Below, piece by piece: positions 10,799-20,866 of a stretch of 64,000 bases of DNA. The stretch covers positions 54,251,742 through 54,315,741 of the forward strand of contig JALIGW010000005.1 in the NCBI GenBank assembly GCA_023053685.1, given 5' to 3'. The DNA comes from Diadophis punctatus similis (Eukaryota > Chordata > Lepidosauria > Squamata > Dipsadidae). Under the pieces are notes generated by a model that saw only the letters and a list, made by a program, of their open reading frames with translations, did not search any database and was not told where the DNA came from. The position numbers and the translations under genes were made by a program. The first letter of the stretch is position 1, and every line of letters begins with the position of its first letter.

Positions 10799-12412
10799 AT
10801 GGCCGACAAAGGGGCCAAGAGTAAGGCCAAGGCCAGCAAGGAGCCCAGGCAACAGGACGTAGATGCCAGGGCTGCGACTCCTTCCTCTTCCCACAGAGAC
10901 CGCTCTCCTCTCCGCCAGGGAGGCGCCGAGCCCAGGAAATCCTCCCAAAAGGAGGGTGTCCATAAGGACAAATCAAAACCGCCAGCCTCGGCTTCCACAA
11001 GCGCCCCCCGCTCCAGGGACTACGGGGATGCCATGGCCCCTAGATCCAGACAGTCATCTGGGGCCTTGTCATTAGATAACCCCAATCTTTGCTTGGGGGA
11101 TGATGACATTTGGGAAGAACCCCAGGCATCTCGGGTTACCCCCCCGCCTGCCCCACCGATCACCGCCTCTGCCATCTTCCAGAGCCCAGAGGTCCAGGCC
11201 CTAATCCAGATGGCCATCAAGGAGGGCATCGCGGCGGGCATCAAGCAGAACTCCGCGCCAGTACCCTCCACATCGGGCACTGCAACTGCCACCCATTCCC
11301 GCCGCCCACCGCCAGCCACAGAATGGGACCAACCACTGTCGGCCGAAGTCACGGCACCTCAGCCTTCCCTGGAATCTTCCCAGGACACCGAGGAACAGGG
11401 GCAAGACCTCGATCTATCAGCTGATGAGGATGTCGCCCCAGAGGCCCCAACAACCACGGGCCTTTTCAACCCGGCTCTGTTTAAGTCTCTACTCCACAAG
11501 GCGCGGGCAGCGGCCAAGATGCCTCCAGTGGAGCCCAGACCGGCCGGCGAGGAACCTAGCGATCCTCTTTTCGAAGAAACAACTTCGCAAGAGGAGGTCA
11601 TTCCGGCGCCAAAACTTTTCATTGACTCGGTCACCAAGCAATGGCAGGCCCCGATTACGGGGGCAGCGCCATCATCCTTAGACAAGCGGTACTTCAATGT
11701 GGCGCAGGGACTGGCCCAGCATCTCCCCATTCCACCGGTAGAACCGGCCATCAAGGCGCTCTATTCGGCCAATCCCCTTCCTGGCGACAGCGAGGAACTC
11801 TTGCGTCCGGAGGACCGTCGCACGGAGCAGGCCATCCTGCGGTCCCATCAATCGGCCGCTTGGGCCGTCCGGGCCTCTGCGACGGCCTCGTTTTTCTGCC
11901 GGACCTCTATCCGCTGGCTCAAGGCGCTCCAAGAGCAATCTTCTGATGGGCGCACCCGCCAGGACATCAACAAGCTACTAGCGGTGGCCCAGTTCACCTC
12001 GGATGCCACCCTGCAGAGCGCACGCTTCGCGGCAAGATCGATGGGGGCTTCCGTGGTGGCACGCCGGATGCATTGGCTCCGAGGGTGGCAGTCGGACGCT
12101 CGCCACAAATGGCGCCTCGCCACATCCCCGGTCCAGGGTCAGTCCCTCTTCGGGGAGGCCTTGGACCCTTACCTCGTAGAGTCCAAAGATAAGCGGAAGG
12201 TTCTCCCTAACTGTACCCGCAGGGGCCAGAACAAACCTTCTACCCCTCCTCCCCCTCCCCCACCTCGCCGTCCCTACCGGGCCCCTAGGTATAGGGGTAG
12301 ATATCAGGCAGGTGGCCGGCAGAATCAGGGGCAGGACAGACCCAAGGCAGATCCACCGGCCAAGCGCCCTTTTCGGGGTGCAGGCGGGCGCTCCTACTGC
12401 CGCTTCAAGTAG
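10799..12412 (+). CDS. gag: DIRS gag-like protein
   Basis: 537 aa from the ATG in ggtcatggcc. The N-terminal 60 residues are rich in Lys, Ser and Glu. A proline-rich and acidic middle follows (about residues 110-230), then a helical region with LLRPEDRRTEQAIL and a Trp-rich segment (about 330-450). The C-terminus is basic and proline-rich (PPPPPPPRRPYRAPRYRGR, ending FRGAGGRSYCRFK), which suggests nucleic-acid binding. No zinc knuckle is seen. Assignment rests on its position as first ORF of a DIRS element and its typical length. It would form the particle that packages element RNA. The frame is intact. Confidence 0.8.
   Translation: MADKGAKSKAKASKEPRQQDVDARAATPSSSHRDRSPLRQGGAEPRKSSQKEGVHKDKSKPPASASTSAPRSRDYGDAMAPRSRQSSGALSLDNPNLCLGDDDIWEEPQASRVTPPPAPPITASAIFQSPEVQALIQMAIKEGIAAGIKQNSAPVPSTSGTATATHSRRPPPATEWDQPLSAEVTAPQPSLESSQDTEEQGQDLDLSADEDVAPEAPTTTGLFNPALFKSLLHKARAAAKMPPVEPRPAGEEPSDPLFEETTSQEEVIPAPKLFIDSVTKQWQAPITGAAPSSLDKRYFNVAQGLAQHLPIPPVEPAIKALYSANPLPGDSEELLRPEDRRTEQAILRSHQSAAWAVRASATASFFCRTSIRWLKALQEQSSDGRTRQDINKLLAVAQFTSDATLQSARFAARSMGASVVARRMHWLRGWQSDARHKWRLATSPVQGQSLFGEALDPYLVESKDKRKVLPNCTRRGQNKPSTPPPPPPPRRPYRAPRYRGRYQAGGRQNQGQDRPKADPPAKRPFRGAGGRSYCRFK
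12367..12373 (+). promoter_or_regulatory. Candidate -1 frameshift site between gag and pol
   Basis: CCCTTTT read in the gag frame as C CCT TTT fits the X XXY YYZ slippery pattern. The pol frame is -1 relative to gag and is open from 12301, so it overlaps the gag end by about 110 nt. A slip here would fuse gag to RT. Pattern match only; no downstream pseudoknot was verified. Confidence 0.35.
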
Positions 12413-14298
12413 ATCCCTCAGGCCTTCCCATTGGGGGTCGCCTGCGCTACTTTGCCGGGCGATGGGAAGATACCACTACGGATAGTTGGGTGCGGGAGAC
12501 CATTACATCGGGACTCGCACTCGACCTCCTCTCCACCCCACCGGGATTTTTCATGAGGTGCCCCCAGTCCTCCAATCCCCAAAAGCGGTCTCTAATGCTG
12601 GCCGCTATCCAGCACCTGTTGGAGATTGAGGCCATCCAACGGGTTCCAGAGGACCAGCAGGGGCAAGGATTCTATTCCAACTTGTTCCTTGTCGAAAAAT
12701 CCTCGGGGGGGTGGAGAGCGGTCCTGGACCTCAAGCGACTCAACAAATTCGTCGCATATAAGAGGTTCAAGATGCACACGCTGCAGTCCATCCTAGCGTG
12801 TGTGCGCAAAGGGGACTTCATGTCCTCAATCGATCTGACAGAAGCATACCTTCATGTCCCAATTCGGCCTTCCCACCAAAAGTACCTTCGCTTCTGCTAC
12901 ATGTCCAACCACTATCAATATTCAGCACTTCCATTTGGTCTTTCCTCCGCCCCTCGGGTCTTTACGAAGCTCCTGGCTGCCCTTGCGGCGAGTATGCGGG
13001 CCATTCCCATTCGCATGCACTGCTATCTGGACGACATTCTAATCCTCTCGTCCTCTTATTCGCAAGCGGAGGTTGACCTTCAGCTAACCATGGAGTGCTT
13101 AGAAGAACATGGCTTCTCCTTAAATATTGAGAAGAGCCAGCTCAGACCCACCAACAGAATTACCCACCTAGGGGCTATTGTGGACTCCCTGGAGTGCAGG
13201 GTGTTCCTTTCCCAGGAGAGGCAGGACAATATCACCACTCTTGTCCAACAGGTGCTCTGCCTAAGGAAAGCACCTTTGAAACAACTCTCATCTCTCCTGG
13301 GGAAAATGATTTCGGCCATCCATATCACTCCCTGGGCACAACTGCACTCCAGGGAGCTACAATGGCTCTTGCTACCTTTCCAAAGGGCGGGTAAGAGCAA
13401 TTCATCGGCTAAAACTTTTATCCCATCCTCTGTCCGTCGCTCTCTCCAGTGGTGGCGGTCCCCGGCGATATCCGAAGGGTCCAGCTTCTTCGAACCGAGC
13501 CGGGTAACGGTGACAACCGATGCCAGCCTGCAGGGATGGGGGGCCCACGTCCTTTCCCACGTGGCCCAGGGAACATGGTCTCAGTCGGAGACCCTCCTGA
13601 ATATCAACATCCTAGAACTGAGAGCAGCATTCCGGGCCCTTCAGGAATTCCAGCCCATTCTCCGCAACCGACATGTCCTGTTGCTGACGGACAATGTAAC
13701 CACCAAGGCGCACGTCAACCGCCAGGGTGGGACGGTCTCCAGGGGACTAATGTCGGAGGCCAAGGCCTTGGGACTCTGGGCGGAGCGCCACCTGCTCTCG
13801 CTCCGAGCGGAGCACATTTCGGGAGTCAACAACACAACGGCGGACTGGCTCAGTCGCAATGCGGTGGACTCGGCGGAGTGGAGCCTGCACCAGGACATTT
13901 TCCAGCAGCTGGTGCAGCGATTCGGACTCCCTGTCATCGACCTTTTCGCCACTCCCCGCAACGCCAAGCTCCCGAGGTTTGTCTCCCGCTACCGGTCCCA
14001 AGGGGCCGAGGACATCGACGCCCTTCGTTGCCCCTGGCCGAGGGGCCTCCTATATGCCTTCCCTCCTCTGGCGGTGCTACCACAGGTCATCCGCCGGATC
14101 ATCGCCGAGGAGGCAGAGGTGATTCTCCTCGCCCCGCACTGGCCCAGGAGAGCGTGGTTCGCGGACCTCCGGTCGCTATCGGCCAGCCCACCGTGGAGGA
14201 TACCACCGACCGCGTCTTCGCTCTCCCAGGGGTCCTTGAACCATCCGGACCCGCACTGGTTCAAGTTGACCGCTTGGCACTTGACCGGCGCTGCCTGA
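12412..14298 (+). CDS. pol: DIRS polymerase: reverse transcriptase, RNase H, methyltransferase-like domain
   Basis: An open frame overlapping the gag stop. The first in-frame ATG is near 12552, but family-like sequence (GGRLRYFAGRW, DSWVRETI) precedes it, so translation probably starts by frameshift or a non-AUG codon. Order: reverse transcriptase with WRAVLDLKRLNKFV, SSIDLTEAYLHVPI and the catalytic YLDD (13024-13035); RNase H with TDASLQGWGAHV, ILELRAAFRAL and LLTDNVTTKAHV; then the DIRS methyltransferase-like module (IDLFATPRNAKLPRF, CPWPRGLLYAFPP). It would copy element RNA into DNA. No internal stop is present. Confidence 0.92.
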   Translation, partial: DPSGLPIGGRLRYFAGRWEDTTTDSWVRETITSGLALDLLSTPPGFFMRCPQSSNPQKRSLMLAAIQHLLEIEAIQRVPEDQQGQGFYSNLFLVEKSSGGWRAVLDLKRLNKFVAYKRFKMHTLQSILACVRKGDFMSSIDLTEAYLHVPIRPSHQKYLRFCYMSNHYQYSALPFGLSSAPRVFTKLLAALAASMRAIPIRMHCYLDDILILSSSYSQAEVDLQLTMECLEEHGFSLNIEKSQLRPTNRITHLGAIVDSLECRVFLSQERQDNITTLVQQVLCLRKAPLKQLSSLLGKMISAIHITPWAQLHSRELQWLLLPFQRAGKSNSSAKTFIPSSVRRSLQWWRSPAISEGSSFFEPSRVTVTTDASLQGWGAHVLSHVAQGTWSQSETLLNINILELRAAFRALQEFQPILRNRHVLLLTDNVTTKAHVNRQGGTVSRGLMSEAKALGLWAERHLLSLRAEHISGVNNTTADWLSRNAVDSAEWSLHQDIFQQLVQRFGLPVIDLFATPRNAKLPRFVSRYRSQGAEDIDALRCPWPRGLLYAFPPLAVLPQVIRRIIAEEAEVILLAPHWPRRAWFADLRSLSASPPWRIPPTASSLSQGSLNHPDPHWFKLTAWHLTGAA

Positions 14299-14336
14299 CT
14301 CACCGCGGGGTGCCCGACGCCATCGTGGACACTCTT

Positions 14337-15341
14337 ATGTCCTCCAGACGGGCGTCGACGGACCGTATTTACGCCTCTACATGGAAGTCATTTTGTGCGT
14401 GGTGTTCCACCGCCTCGCTTTGTCCGGTGGACCTTACCATCGTGGGTGTTTTACGCTTTTTACAAGCGGGACTGGACAAGGGGTTGGCCCCCAACACTCT
14501 GCGTCGCCAAATGGCGGCACTCTCCACCGTGCTTTCCTGCGACACCGCTGACACACTGTCGGCCCATCCGCTAATACGGCGATTTCTTCGAGCGGCCTCC
14601 AACATCTCGCCGCCTGTCGTCCACAGATTCCCGACGTGGGATCTCCCACGGGTTCTTCTGGCGCTGACGACGGAGCCCTACGAGCCGCTACGCAGAGTCT
14701 CTCTAAGACATCTCACCCTCAAGGTTGCCTTCCTGGTGGCCATAACTTCGGCACGGCGGATTTCGGAACTGGCAGCCCTATCGGTCCGGGAGGACTTATG
14801 TATATTCCACCCCGATAGGGTTGTTCTCCGTCTAGATCCGACCTTCATTCCGAAGGTAAATACTCTCTTCCATAGGACACAAGATCTGATCTTGCCCTCC
14901 TTTTATGCCCAACCTTCAACAGACTTGGAGCGCCAGTGGCATACCATTGACGTACGGAGGGCGGTTAAAATTTACAACGTCCGCACCGCCTCCTTTCGGC
15001 GCTCGGAAGCGTTGTTTGTTTGTTTCCATCCGAACTCCATGGGCAACAAGGCTTCGCCAGCGCTTATTGGCAGCTGGATCAGGTCGGTCATTGCAGACAT
15101 TTACTGTGCGCAAGGTCTCCCACGTCCGGAAGGGTTAACCGCACACTCGACACGCAGTGCGGCCACCACGACAGCGTGGTCGGCCAGAACTTCTCTGGAG
15201 GAAGTGTGCAGGGCGGCCACCTGGTCTTCTCCGGTGGCCTTTATACGACATTACAAAGTGGACCAATTCGCCTCGGCTGAGGCCGATTTTGGGAGGCATG
15301 TTCTTCAGTCTGCCTTATCGGCTGAGGAACAGCAGGAATAA
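14337..15341 (+). CDS. DIRS tyrosine recombinase (integrase)
   Basis: 334 aa counted from the ATG at 14337. The frame is open from at least 13449, and likely protein sequence (LTHRGVPDAIVDTL) precedes this ATG, so the true start may lie upstream, again -1 relative to pol. It contains the N-terminal core-binding segment (STDRIYASTWKSFCAW), the first catalytic Arg in TSARRISEL, the HxxR box in AHSTRSAATT and the catalytic Tyr in FIRHYKVD. These are the tyrosine-recombinase signature residues. DIRS elements use this enzyme, instead of a DDE integrase, to insert circular DNA. The catalytic set appears complete. Confidence 0.9.
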   Translation: MSSRRASTDRIYASTWKSFCAWCSTASLCPVDLTIVGVLRFLQAGLDKGLAPNTLRRQMAALSTVLSCDTADTLSAHPLIRRFLRAASNISPPVVHRFPTWDLPRVLLALTTEPYEPLRRVSLRHLTLKVAFLVAITSARRISELAALSVREDLCIFHPDRVVLRLDPTFIPKVNTLFHRTQDLILPSFYAQPSTDLERQWHTIDVRRAVKIYNVRTASFRRSEALFVCFHPNSMGNKASPALIGSWIRSVIADIYCAQGLPRPEGLTAHSTRSAATTTAWSARTSLEEVCRAATWSSPVAFIRHYKVDQFASAEADFGRHVLQSALSAEEQQE

Positions 15342-15380
15342 CTGTCTGCCCTCCCTAGGGACTGAACTGCTTTGGCATGT

Positions 15381-15472
15381 CCCATTCTTGGAGGCTCGCT
15401 CCGCCCACTATGGAGAACGGGGCGTTGTTCCTTACCTGAACGCCCCTTCTCGTAGGGCGGAGCGAGCCTCCA
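15381..15472 (+). repeat. DIRS internal complementary region
   Basis: 15381-15418 is the reverse complement of the element's left end (9683-9720) and 15418-15472 of the right end (15666-15720). In DIRS replication this region brings the two termini together for circularisation. Both halves look perfectly matched. Confidence 0.88.
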
Positions 15473-15580
15473 GGTCCCTCCCTGTTGGTTTCTTGCATAG
15501 AGTTATCGTTATCCATTCCTGCTGTTTAATAAAGTTTGGTTAGGTTGTTACACTATGGGTCTGACTCCGTCCTTCGTCTC

Positions 15581-15683
15581 AAGAGGGGGTGCCCTTCGGG
15601 GTGACAGCTTTTATATAGAGTCAGACTCAGTCCTGATTGGCTGATGGATTGGATCATCCCATTCTTGGAGGCTCGCTCCGCCC
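15581..15683 (-). repeat. DIRS right inverted terminal repeat
   Basis: Reverse complement of 9695-9797. The outer 40 bp (15684-15723) is present only on this side and is matched by the internal complementary region. Confidence 0.9.
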
Positions 15684-15907
15684 TACGAGAAGGGGCGTTC
15701 AGGTAAGGAACAACGCCCCGTTCAGTTTTTTAAAGTTCTGCTAAGATTGTCTATTCTTACATAGGCCCATCAACATATAAATATTTTAAGAAATATATAA
15801 ATATTAGGAAATATTCATTCCGGGTTCCTCAAATTTCAGAAACTCACCTTTTTATAAAGCAGCTTTAAACAACGTGTTCTCACTTTTTAACTTCACCTAC
15901 TTGTAAA

Positions 15908-16128
15908 CTGCTGGCCACATTAGCTGACACTGATCCACAGGTCAGCGGTTCAAATCTCACCGGCTCAAGGTTGACTCAGCCTTCCATCCTTCCGAGGTAG
16001 GTAAAATGAGGACCCAGATTGCTGGGGGTAATATAAAATATACATTGCTTACTGGTGTAAACCGCTTAGAGAGTGCTTGCACTGTGAGGCGGTATATAAA
16101 TCTCACAAAATAAATAAATAAATAAATA
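15908..16128 (+). mobile_element. tRNA-derived SINE, copy A only
   Basis: The head has a box-B-like ggttcaaatctc. The body runs gactcagccttccatccttc and accgcttagagagtgc...ggtatataaatct, and the tail is (AAAT)n. Copy B has the empty site at about 31830 (cacctacttgtaaaaggtatctc), so it inserted after the duplication. Confidence 0.88.
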
Positions 16129-18103
16129 AGATATCTCAGCTCACAGAAGGAAAAATCCATAAAAAGGACCCTCCTTTGTTTGGGGAAAGTAAATGAGATG
16201 ATAAATTCTTTCAGACTTGTAAGACTTATGCCAGCTGTTTGAGGTAATCTAGACAACAAACACAAATGATGAATACTAACTTACCTTTATTGTAAGGGTT
16301 ACTATAACAAAATCTAGGAGATCTGAAAATACTTTCCTCTCCCCTGCCTTTCCTTAAAACTAGGGAAGGCGCCTTCTGAGATGCTTCCCACACTCCTTTT
16401 CCTTCTTTGGGCTAAGAGACCTTTTGCTTGATGGCTGTCTAAGCTTCTGTCTCCCAAAGTCATTCCCAGAAATATTATAGATACAAATGCATCTGTAGAT
16501 GCACAAAAAAGATACACACAATCTATTAACTAGAATAACTCATAACGGAATTTGCTTCTGATGAAATGGACCTATATATAATTATTAATTGTAAACAGAT
16601 AGTGATGTTTACTATTTTTTCTGAAATGGCCACAGGGTCCCTGATTATGGAAATTGATTTCTGCACATATAGAAGCCTTTTCCGTTTGGCCAAGTATTTG
16701 GAATATAAGATCATAATGTGATGTTTTTAAAAATAAAATCATATGTGTAAGTATGTGTATTATCCCTTGCCGAACGCACAGAAAAAATCTATCGCATCCT
16801 TCATGTATATTCTGATTTGCGTAATCCTGTTTTAATTGGGGGAAGCATAACGATTAGAATTTTTGTTCAGGACACTACAATTTAGAAATAACTGGAGTTA
16901 CTATAATGATAAATGTTCCAATCCTACTTTCATTTCCCATAAATGTAGCTTTTCCTTCCGGTCTCCTTTTTAAGTTTTGTAAGTCTATAAAGTCAGTTTT
17001 TGTCATTTTAGCATTTCTCCTTCTTTGAATGAGTTGAACATAAGAAAATTATAGGCAAACTTTCTCAATAGAAAAGTGCTATTGATACACTGGGGCTTAT
17101 TTTACGTAAGGTTTTATAAGGGAGAGAAAAGCAGCTCATATCAGTTTTTCATATTCATTTAATGATATACTGAGAATTATGGATCTAAATATTAATGTGT
17201 TAGAACAAGGTGCGAGAAATGCAGTGATTGAATCCAAATTACATATAAATGTTGAAAAATTAAAGTAGATGAATTTACGTTCCTTGGTAAAAGTTTGCTA
17301 AAATTGAAAAATAGACGGAGAAATTTTAAGATGTAGAAATGCTGAGGGAAAGGCAGTGACTAATATGCAATCTCTTGCAAGGGATGAATGTCTCTTGACC
17401 TAAAGGAAAATTGCTGTTTTGAAGAACATGCCAGGAAGTATGTAGTGGGTGAATAAGATGATTACAAAGATGATATGTAAAATTGAGAAAAGGAACAAGA
17501 CCAAGTAAGCTATAGATGGTTGGAGTTAAGTTTTTCAGAAAAAAATGAGACGTTTAAAGAACAATAGGCAATATATGAAGTATATGAAAATGATAGACGG
17601 TTATATGTGGTTATATATAATATATCTAATATATCAATATAAATATATAGATATAGAGAAGTATAGTGAACAGTATTGGATTTACTCATCTTTCTTTCTT
17701 TTCTTTTCTTTTTTAAATCTCCTTTCTTTAGTTAAATCACACTAACAAGTTACATGGTTGCAACTATTAAGCAGGATCTGGTCCCCCCCCCCCAAAATCC
17801 ATAAATGCCTTTGTGAGGAATATTTCTGCATACATAGGAAATTTCTACGATTGTCATTTACAGCCGAAAACTTAATGAGTTGATTTAAAAATGAAGGAAC
17901 AGCTAAAAGAAAAATGTGATATTTACACAATTGAACTTGACTTTGGAGATGAGAAGGCCAAAGAGATTGCAGAAATAAACTCTGCATGGGATTACATATA
18001 TATTGTGTTTATGGGAACCAGCGAAAACTGTGTCAACTATTTTCTCTTTGAAACAACTCCAAAATTTCATGCTGCGCCTCTTATGACAACAGCTCCATAT
18101 ATA
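16129..18103. other. Shared duplicated intergenic sequence, no recognised gene
   Basis: From 16568 on it is collinear with 31866-33411; the part 16160-16567 is largely missing from copy B. A short plus-strand frame at 17891 (MKEQLKEKCDIYTIELDFGD...) recurs in copy B at 33198, but its end differs and no family is recognised. Confidence 0.5.
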
Positions 18104-18626
18104 CTGTATTTTTCGGAGTATAAGATGCACCTTTTTCCTCCCTAAAAGAGGCTGAAAATTTGGGTGCGTCTTATACTTCGAATGTAGCTTTTTCGAAGCT
18201 TTTTTTCCCAGCCCATACGAGGTGCTAACAATCTTCCCGGCTTCCTATTCCCTCCGAAGAAGGTTTTTTCCAGCCCTAAGTCTTTGCAGGCTTGTTTTCA
18301 TTCCTATTCCCTCTGAAAAAGTGGTGCTTTTTAGCCCTAACACGGTGCTAATGATCTTCCTGGCTTGCTGCATTTATTTTTATTCCTACTCCCTTCAAAG
18401 CAGTTTTTCATGCCCTAAGTCTTTGCAGGCTTGTTTTCATTCCTACTCCCTCTGAAAAAGGCTTTTTCAGCCCTAACCAGAGGATAAAATAATGTGCTGA
18501 AGCTGAACAGACTAAGGACGCTAGCCAGATGAATACCTGATAGGTAGATTTCCCCTCCCTATTTTCCTCCCCCAAAACTAAGGTGCGTCTTATACTCCGG
18601 TGCATCTTATACTCCGAAAAATATGG
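18104..18626. mobile_element. TA-flanked MITE, copy A only (1)
   Basis: Ends ctgtatttttcggagtataa and its near reverse complement (ttatactccgaaaaatatgg). TA lies on both sides and copy B has the uninterrupted site ccatatatagatcc near 33412. The inner end carries a second direct copy of gtgcgtcttatac. No coding capacity. TA duplication suggests a Tc1/mariner-type transposase; the family is not named. Confidence 0.9.
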
Positions 18627-19205
18627 TAGATCCATTTCCTTGAATCAAATTAAAATCAGTGAGAGTTTGGAGTCACAAATGTCATAAAACGTCTTGTGAT
18701 CTTTTCAGACTGGTTGATTTCAATGAGAGGAACTCAACACCTACAATAACCTTTATAACAGCTTAGCACAGTATGGGCCTAGAAGAAATTTGGACCCATT
18801 TCATTTCTCTGCTTGCATACCAGAGTAGCATTTATACCAACTGTTAACATCCAAAGCAGAATTGCAGGCCCAGCTAAAAGCCCCTAACTCAAATATGTCT
18901 TCCCAGAAAAATCAAAGCACTGCTTGAATCCATGGTGTTAAATTGAGCCACAAAAGACATTACAAAAATTTATTTCCAGGAAAACTAAACTTGTTAGTTA
19001 AGCTATCAAAAATTTCAAAGGCCAAGGGAAGGTCATGTTAAGAAAAGAGAAGAAAAGAAACAGGAATAGGAAAATGAGCAAGAAAAGCAAAAGAAGTTAC
19101 TTCCAAGAACGAAACTATGTTCATAAAATATTGCTTCTTTTTGCTGTTTATTTCCAGAAGCCCATTGACTTTGTAGTCCTAGTCTATTATTTCATAATTG
19201 TACTC

Positions 19206-19310
19206 TAGTTGGATATCCATTTGTCTGAAGTAGTGTAGGGTTTCCTGCCTAAGCAGGGGGTTGGACTAGAATACCTCCAAGGTCCCTTCCAACTCTGATA
19301 TTATTATAAA
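19206..19310 (+). mobile_element. CR1 LINE 3' end with ATT-rich tail, copy A only
   Basis: Contains gggttggactagaatacctc and aaggtcccttccaactctga followed by a (TTATTA)-like tail, the signature 3' end of reptile CR1 LINEs on the plus strand. Copy B has about 370 bp of unrelated sequence at the corresponding place (33997-34365). Confidence 0.8.
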
Positions 19311-19803
19311 TTATTATTAAATATATCTTAAATATTGTAATTTGTGTAATATGCAATATTTCTGTACAAAATAACCAGCTTGGGCTATTTTCTTTGCTCA
19401 ATAATGCTACATTATACTGAATTATTATATTATACTAATAATTAGTATAACTATACTGAATATAGTTAAATTTGCTTAGTGTTGCAAGTGTCCAGTCCAA
19501 TAACATAAATAAGACTTTTAAAAGAATCTTAACTTGGCTCCTTCTTCTAATTATGGTACTTTTTGCCTTCGTGGCTTTCCACAGATGCACATAAAACTTG
19601 TTTTCCACTTTTATTTTTCACCAAAACCTTAAAAAAAAATTAAATTCTCATCCCATCCCAGTAACTGTAAGTAGATAGCTTATTATACTGATATATTTGA
19701 GATGGAAGCAATCTTTAATACAAATGCAATCATATTTAACTTTTTATAGATTTTTTTTAAATATCAGAGGTACAAAGATGAGATATAACTAGCTTTATAA
19801 CTA

Positions 19804-20864
19804 CTGTATTTTTCGGAGTATAAGACGCACCTTTTTACCTCCCAAAAGAGGGTGAAAACTTGGGTGCGTCTTATACACCGAATGTAGCCCCACCCAGTCA
19901 CCCCCACTCTTTGATCTTTGCTTGCCAGCAATTTACCTTTTTGCAGCAAACAGCAGCAGAGCCTCATTAGCCACTGATTATCTGTCTCCCGACACTCAGC
20001 TGTGGCCGGCAAGCGCACGTGCTAAAATGAAAGTGAAACTAAAACTGCACGGAGTCAAATTGCTGGAGGGAGTCAAATTCTTGTGCTAACCAGACTGTGC
20101 TGAAACTGGCTGTTTTTTTGCTGCAAGAAGGTAAGTCAATAACTATAAATGCCTATAGAATGTTCAAATTATTAAACTTATTTTTAAAGATTGTTTTATT
20201 ATTATTCTAGACCAGGGGTCTCCAACCTTGGCAACTTTAAGACTTATGGACTTCAACTCCCAGAGTTCATCAGCCAGCTTTGTTAGCTTTGCTGGCTGTG
20301 GAATTCTGGGAGTTGAAGTCCACATGTCTTAAAGTTGCCAAGGCTGGAGACCCCTGTAAATCTACACAACTTAACAAAATGAAGAAGCTTTTTAAAATAA
20401 ATGCTTGATCTGAAGAGACCCAGTGCTATTCTATCTTCTTTTAAATAGCAGATAATACTTCCAGAAAGCCATATCAATTTTAAAGATCTGTAAAAGTATA
20501 ATCTGAAATGTCCTGTTTTAGTATTAAGTATTAGTATTAAGTATTAATATTAAAATAAGGCAGCTGAATTAAACCCTGACTTAGTCATGTTTGGAGTAGA
20601 TCTATTTAAATAATTGTGAGGAGTTAGTGTGATTACATTTAAGAAAACTTTCTGGGATTAATATACTGCCATTTCTCCAATTCTTTGCTATTTCTATGGG
20701 TCAGACAAACATGCACAGAAATGCACAGCAAACAGTGTATATCATCTGTGCTGTTTGGTGTTTGGCAAATTGCTGGGAGGCAGAGGCCTTTTTTCCTTAT
20801 TTTCCTCCCCCAAAACTAAGGTGCGTCTTATACTTCGGTGCGTCTTATACTCCGAAAAATACTG
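19804..20864. mobile_element. TA-flanked MITE, copy A only (2), with nested hAT MITE
   Basis: 1061 bp, with the same ends as the element at 18104. Copy B has the intact site tataactacttgagtaatt near 34846, which gives a TA duplication. The interior carries a hAT hairpin at 20213-20356. Confidence 0.9.
20213..20356. mobile_element. hAT-type MITE hairpin nested in MITE 2
   Basis: Ends caggggtctccaaccttggc and gccaaggctggagacccctg, with long inverted arms containing cttcaactcccag/ctgggagttgaag. The same family as 6005 and 28435. Flanking octamers do not match, so the target duplication has decayed or the host element was copied with it. Confidence 0.85.
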
Positions 20865-20866
20865 TA

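Larger units (their letters stand above)
9683..15723 (+). mobile_element. Full-length DIRS-type tyrosine-recombinase retrotransposon
   Basis: About 6.04 kb. The structure is diagnostic of DIRS: inverted terminal repeats (9695-9797 and 15581-15683), an internal complementary region (15381-15472) whose left half is complementary to the element's left end and right half to its right end, and three overlapping frames for gag, RT-RNase H-methyltransferase-like and tyrosine recombinase. Both ends share GTTC and no target duplication is visible, as expected for integration of a circular intermediate by a recombinase. No stop or frameshift was seen inside the three frames. Copy B lacks it. Confidence 0.93.

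Noticed and set aside
10215..11946. Numerous frames of 60-135 codons on both strands in the DIRS leader and gag
   Set aside because: High GC content leaves alternative frames open; none has motifs, and the gag frame explains the region.
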